DNA from: Propionibacterium sp.
GTDB taxonomy: Bacteria > Actinomycetota > Actinomycetes > Actinomycetales > Actinomycetaceae
Length of the DNA stretch: 6,770 bases
Assembly (NCBI GenBank): GCA_030460725.1
Contig: JAKECL010000102.1
Coordinates: 1 to 6,770 of the forward strand
Reading direction: 5' to 3'
Each line of letters opens with the position of its first letter. Within the stretch, counting starts at the first letter, position 1. Positions 5,482 through 6,770 of this stretch are shown here, in pieces. A program made the position numbers and the translations under genes. The notes under the pieces were generated by a model. It was given only the letters and a program-made list of their open reading frames with translations. It did not search any database and was not told the DNA's origin.

Positions 5482-6738
5482 GTGACACGTATCGGCCTCC
5501 TCGCGCGCGTACGTGGCATCTTTCTCGACCAGCCCAAGGGCGGTCAGACCCGCAGGATCGTCTTCGGTGGGTTGGCGGCACTCCTGCTGGTCCTTGACGT
5601 CCTCTCCTGGTACACCACGGGCCGCAACCCCGACACCCTGGACGTCGAACCGCTGGTCGCCACGAGTCTGGCCCTGGCGCTCACCGGCTGGCTCCCGGCA
5701 ACGGGTGGCGCGCTCTACGCCACAGTGACGGCCTTGGGCCTGCTGGTACCCGGCAGCAGTGGGATGGTCTTCTCCCTGGTCGGCATCTTCGCTGTGGTTG
5801 CCGAGTGGGTCTCACGCAAGTGGTACCTCCAGGCAGCGGTCGCCCTCGCCCTCGTCCAGGCCCCGCAGTTCATCGTCGGCGACAACGCTCTCGCGGACCT
5901 CTTCGGTCTGCTGATGGGCCTGGCGGTCGCGATTCCCCTGGGCTTCGGAGTGCAGTGGGGTGAGGAGCGTGAGGGGGCACTGCTCCAGGAGGTCAAGGTC
6001 TCGCAGGTGGCCGCGGAGTCCGCTGCCGCGCTGGTGAGGCGGGATCTGAACCTGGCGTTGCACGACACCGTCGCCCAGGACCTGGTCCGCATCATCGTGG
6101 CGGGCCAGTCCTCTGCGCGACGCACCACAGACCCCCAGACCGCGGAGGAGGTCCAGGAGCTCTCCGAGCTCGCACGCGATGCCATGCGCCATGTGAGAGC
6201 CCTCATGGGCGATGTCGGGGTGGGCCACACCGATCCGGTCCAGCCCTTGGCCGACATCCTCGCCACCTGCCAGGCGATGCTCGCCGGGCGGGCGATCACC
6301 TTGAACAGTGACCTGCCCGAGGACGTCGACAAGTCCTGTTCGCTGCGCCAGCGCAGTGTGCTCGGCCTGGTCCTGCGCGAGGGGACCACCAACATCCTCA
6401 AGTACGCGAGGGTCGGGTCCACCGCCCACCTCAGCCTGGAGATCCTGGGAGACGGGACGGCCGAGATCACCCTGGCCAACCTGATCGATCCCGCCGCCGA
6501 GGACACCCGAGGTGCGTTGAGCGGGGGATATGGGCTGGACTCCCTGACGGAGCGTGCCGCGCGGGAGGGTGGCTCCCTCCACTTCGGGTCCAACGGGGGG
6601 ACCTGGCTGCTGTCCGTGTCCATCCCGCGCACGCCGGGCCCCGCGGAGAAGCGACACCCCCGCTCCGTCGCGGACCCCGAGGATCCGACCCCTGCCGATG
6701 TGGAGCCCGGTGGGGTCGAGGGCGCCGCCCAGGCGTGA
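5482..6738 (+). CDS. Membrane sensor histidine kinase, NarL/DesK class (HisKA_3)
   Basis: This 418-residue kinase has an N-terminal membrane region with five or six hydrophobic segments (about 26-44, 58-76, 78-91, 95-110, 115-133, 138-157) and almost no extracellular domain. A helical linker (160-188) leads to the HisKA_3 dimerisation helix, with the phosphorylatable His194 in LALHDTVAQD. The ATP-binding domain follows, with its N-box at REGTTNILKYA (299-309, Asn304) and a glycine box SGGYGL (347-352). The usual D-x-G motif is replaced by LANLIDP (331-337), a variant seen in some actinobacterial kinases, so loss of activity is not implied. A Pro/Glu-rich tail covers 383-418. GTG 5482 is chosen because it is 1 nt after the peptide stop and gives a sensible N terminus. 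No ribosome binding site precedes it, so translation likely depends on the peptide gene. Its partner regulator should lie downstream, outside the window. The stimulus is unknown. Confidence 0.88.
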   Translation: MTRIGLLARVRGIFLDQPKGGQTRRIVFGGLAALLLVLDVLSWYTTGRNPDTLDVEPLVATSLALALTGWLPATGGALYATVTALGLLVPGSSGMVFSLVGIFAVVAEWVSRKWYLQAAVALALVQAPQFIVGDNALADLFGLLMGLAVAIPLGFGVQWGEEREGALLQEVKVSQVAAESAAALVRRDLNLALHDTVAQDLVRIIVAGQSSARRTTDPQTAEEVQELSELARDAMRHVRALMGDVGVGHTDPVQPLADILATCQAMLAGRAITLNSDLPEDVDKSCSLRQRSVLGLVLREGTTNILKYARVGSTAHLSLEILGDGTAEITLANLIDPAAEDTRGALSGGYGLDSLTERAAREGGSLHFGSNGGTWLLSVSIPRTPGPAEKRHPRSVADPEDPTPADVEPGGVEGAAQA

Positions 6739-6770
6739 GGGCGGGAAGCGTGTGGGGGCGGGCACCGTCG

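Noticed and set aside
5812..6765. Minus-strand open frame of 317 codons
   Set aside because: It is antisense to the histidine kinase, whose H, N and G boxes are intact.
1..6770. CRISPR arrays, insertion sequences, tRNA or rRNA genes
   Set aside because: No regularly spaced repeats, transposase motifs, terminal repeats or cloverleaf sequences were seen by eye on either strand.

Overview
The window is very GC-rich and its codon use strongly favours G or C in third positions. It has leaderless-looking starts, GTG starts and a SAM-clan riboswitch of actinobacterial flavour, so it most likely comes from a high-GC Gram-positive actinobacterium. An Actinomyces-like relative is plausible, but genus cannot be fixed from this sequence.

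Left part (1-2118). Two divergently transcribed genes share a 101-bp gap. On the minus strand, a multi-pass membrane protein starts at 920 and runs off the left edge. On the plus strand, 1022-2086 encodes a TIM-barrel protein resembling glycoside hydrolases, with an unusual disordered insertion. Both starts lie 6 nt downstream of a TANNNT -10-like hexamer with no Shine-Dalgarno sequence, which suggests two divergent leaderless promoters. A GC hairpin directly after the barrel gene is a probable terminator.

Centre (2231-5202). This is a complete methionine ABC importer operon in the order metN (ATPase), metI (permease), metQ (substrate-binding lipoprotein). A sigma-70-type promoter is followed by an RNA that folds like the SAM-I/SAM-IV riboswitch clan. 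It has a P2 with a 3' asymmetric bulge, the conserved GCAACC and GGTGC cores and a 6-bp L2 pseudoknot. Its closing stem P1 runs into the metN ribosome binding site. metN and metI overlap by ATGA. A 13-bp perfect hairpin spans the metI stop codon, and a 183-nt gap precedes metQ. A very strong hairpin after metQ closes the operon. Together the genes import methionine and should be repressed when S-adenosylmethionine is abundant.

Right part (5203-6770). A 61-residue secreted peptide gene with two cysteines at its C terminus lies 1 nt upstream of a GTG-started, NarL/DesK-class membrane histidine kinase. The kinase has no Shine-Dalgarno sequence of its own, so it is probably translationally coupled to the peptide. 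This peptide-kinase pair is the best candidate for an undescribed system, for example a peptide signal and its sensor. The expected response regulator would lie beyond the right edge and is not visible.
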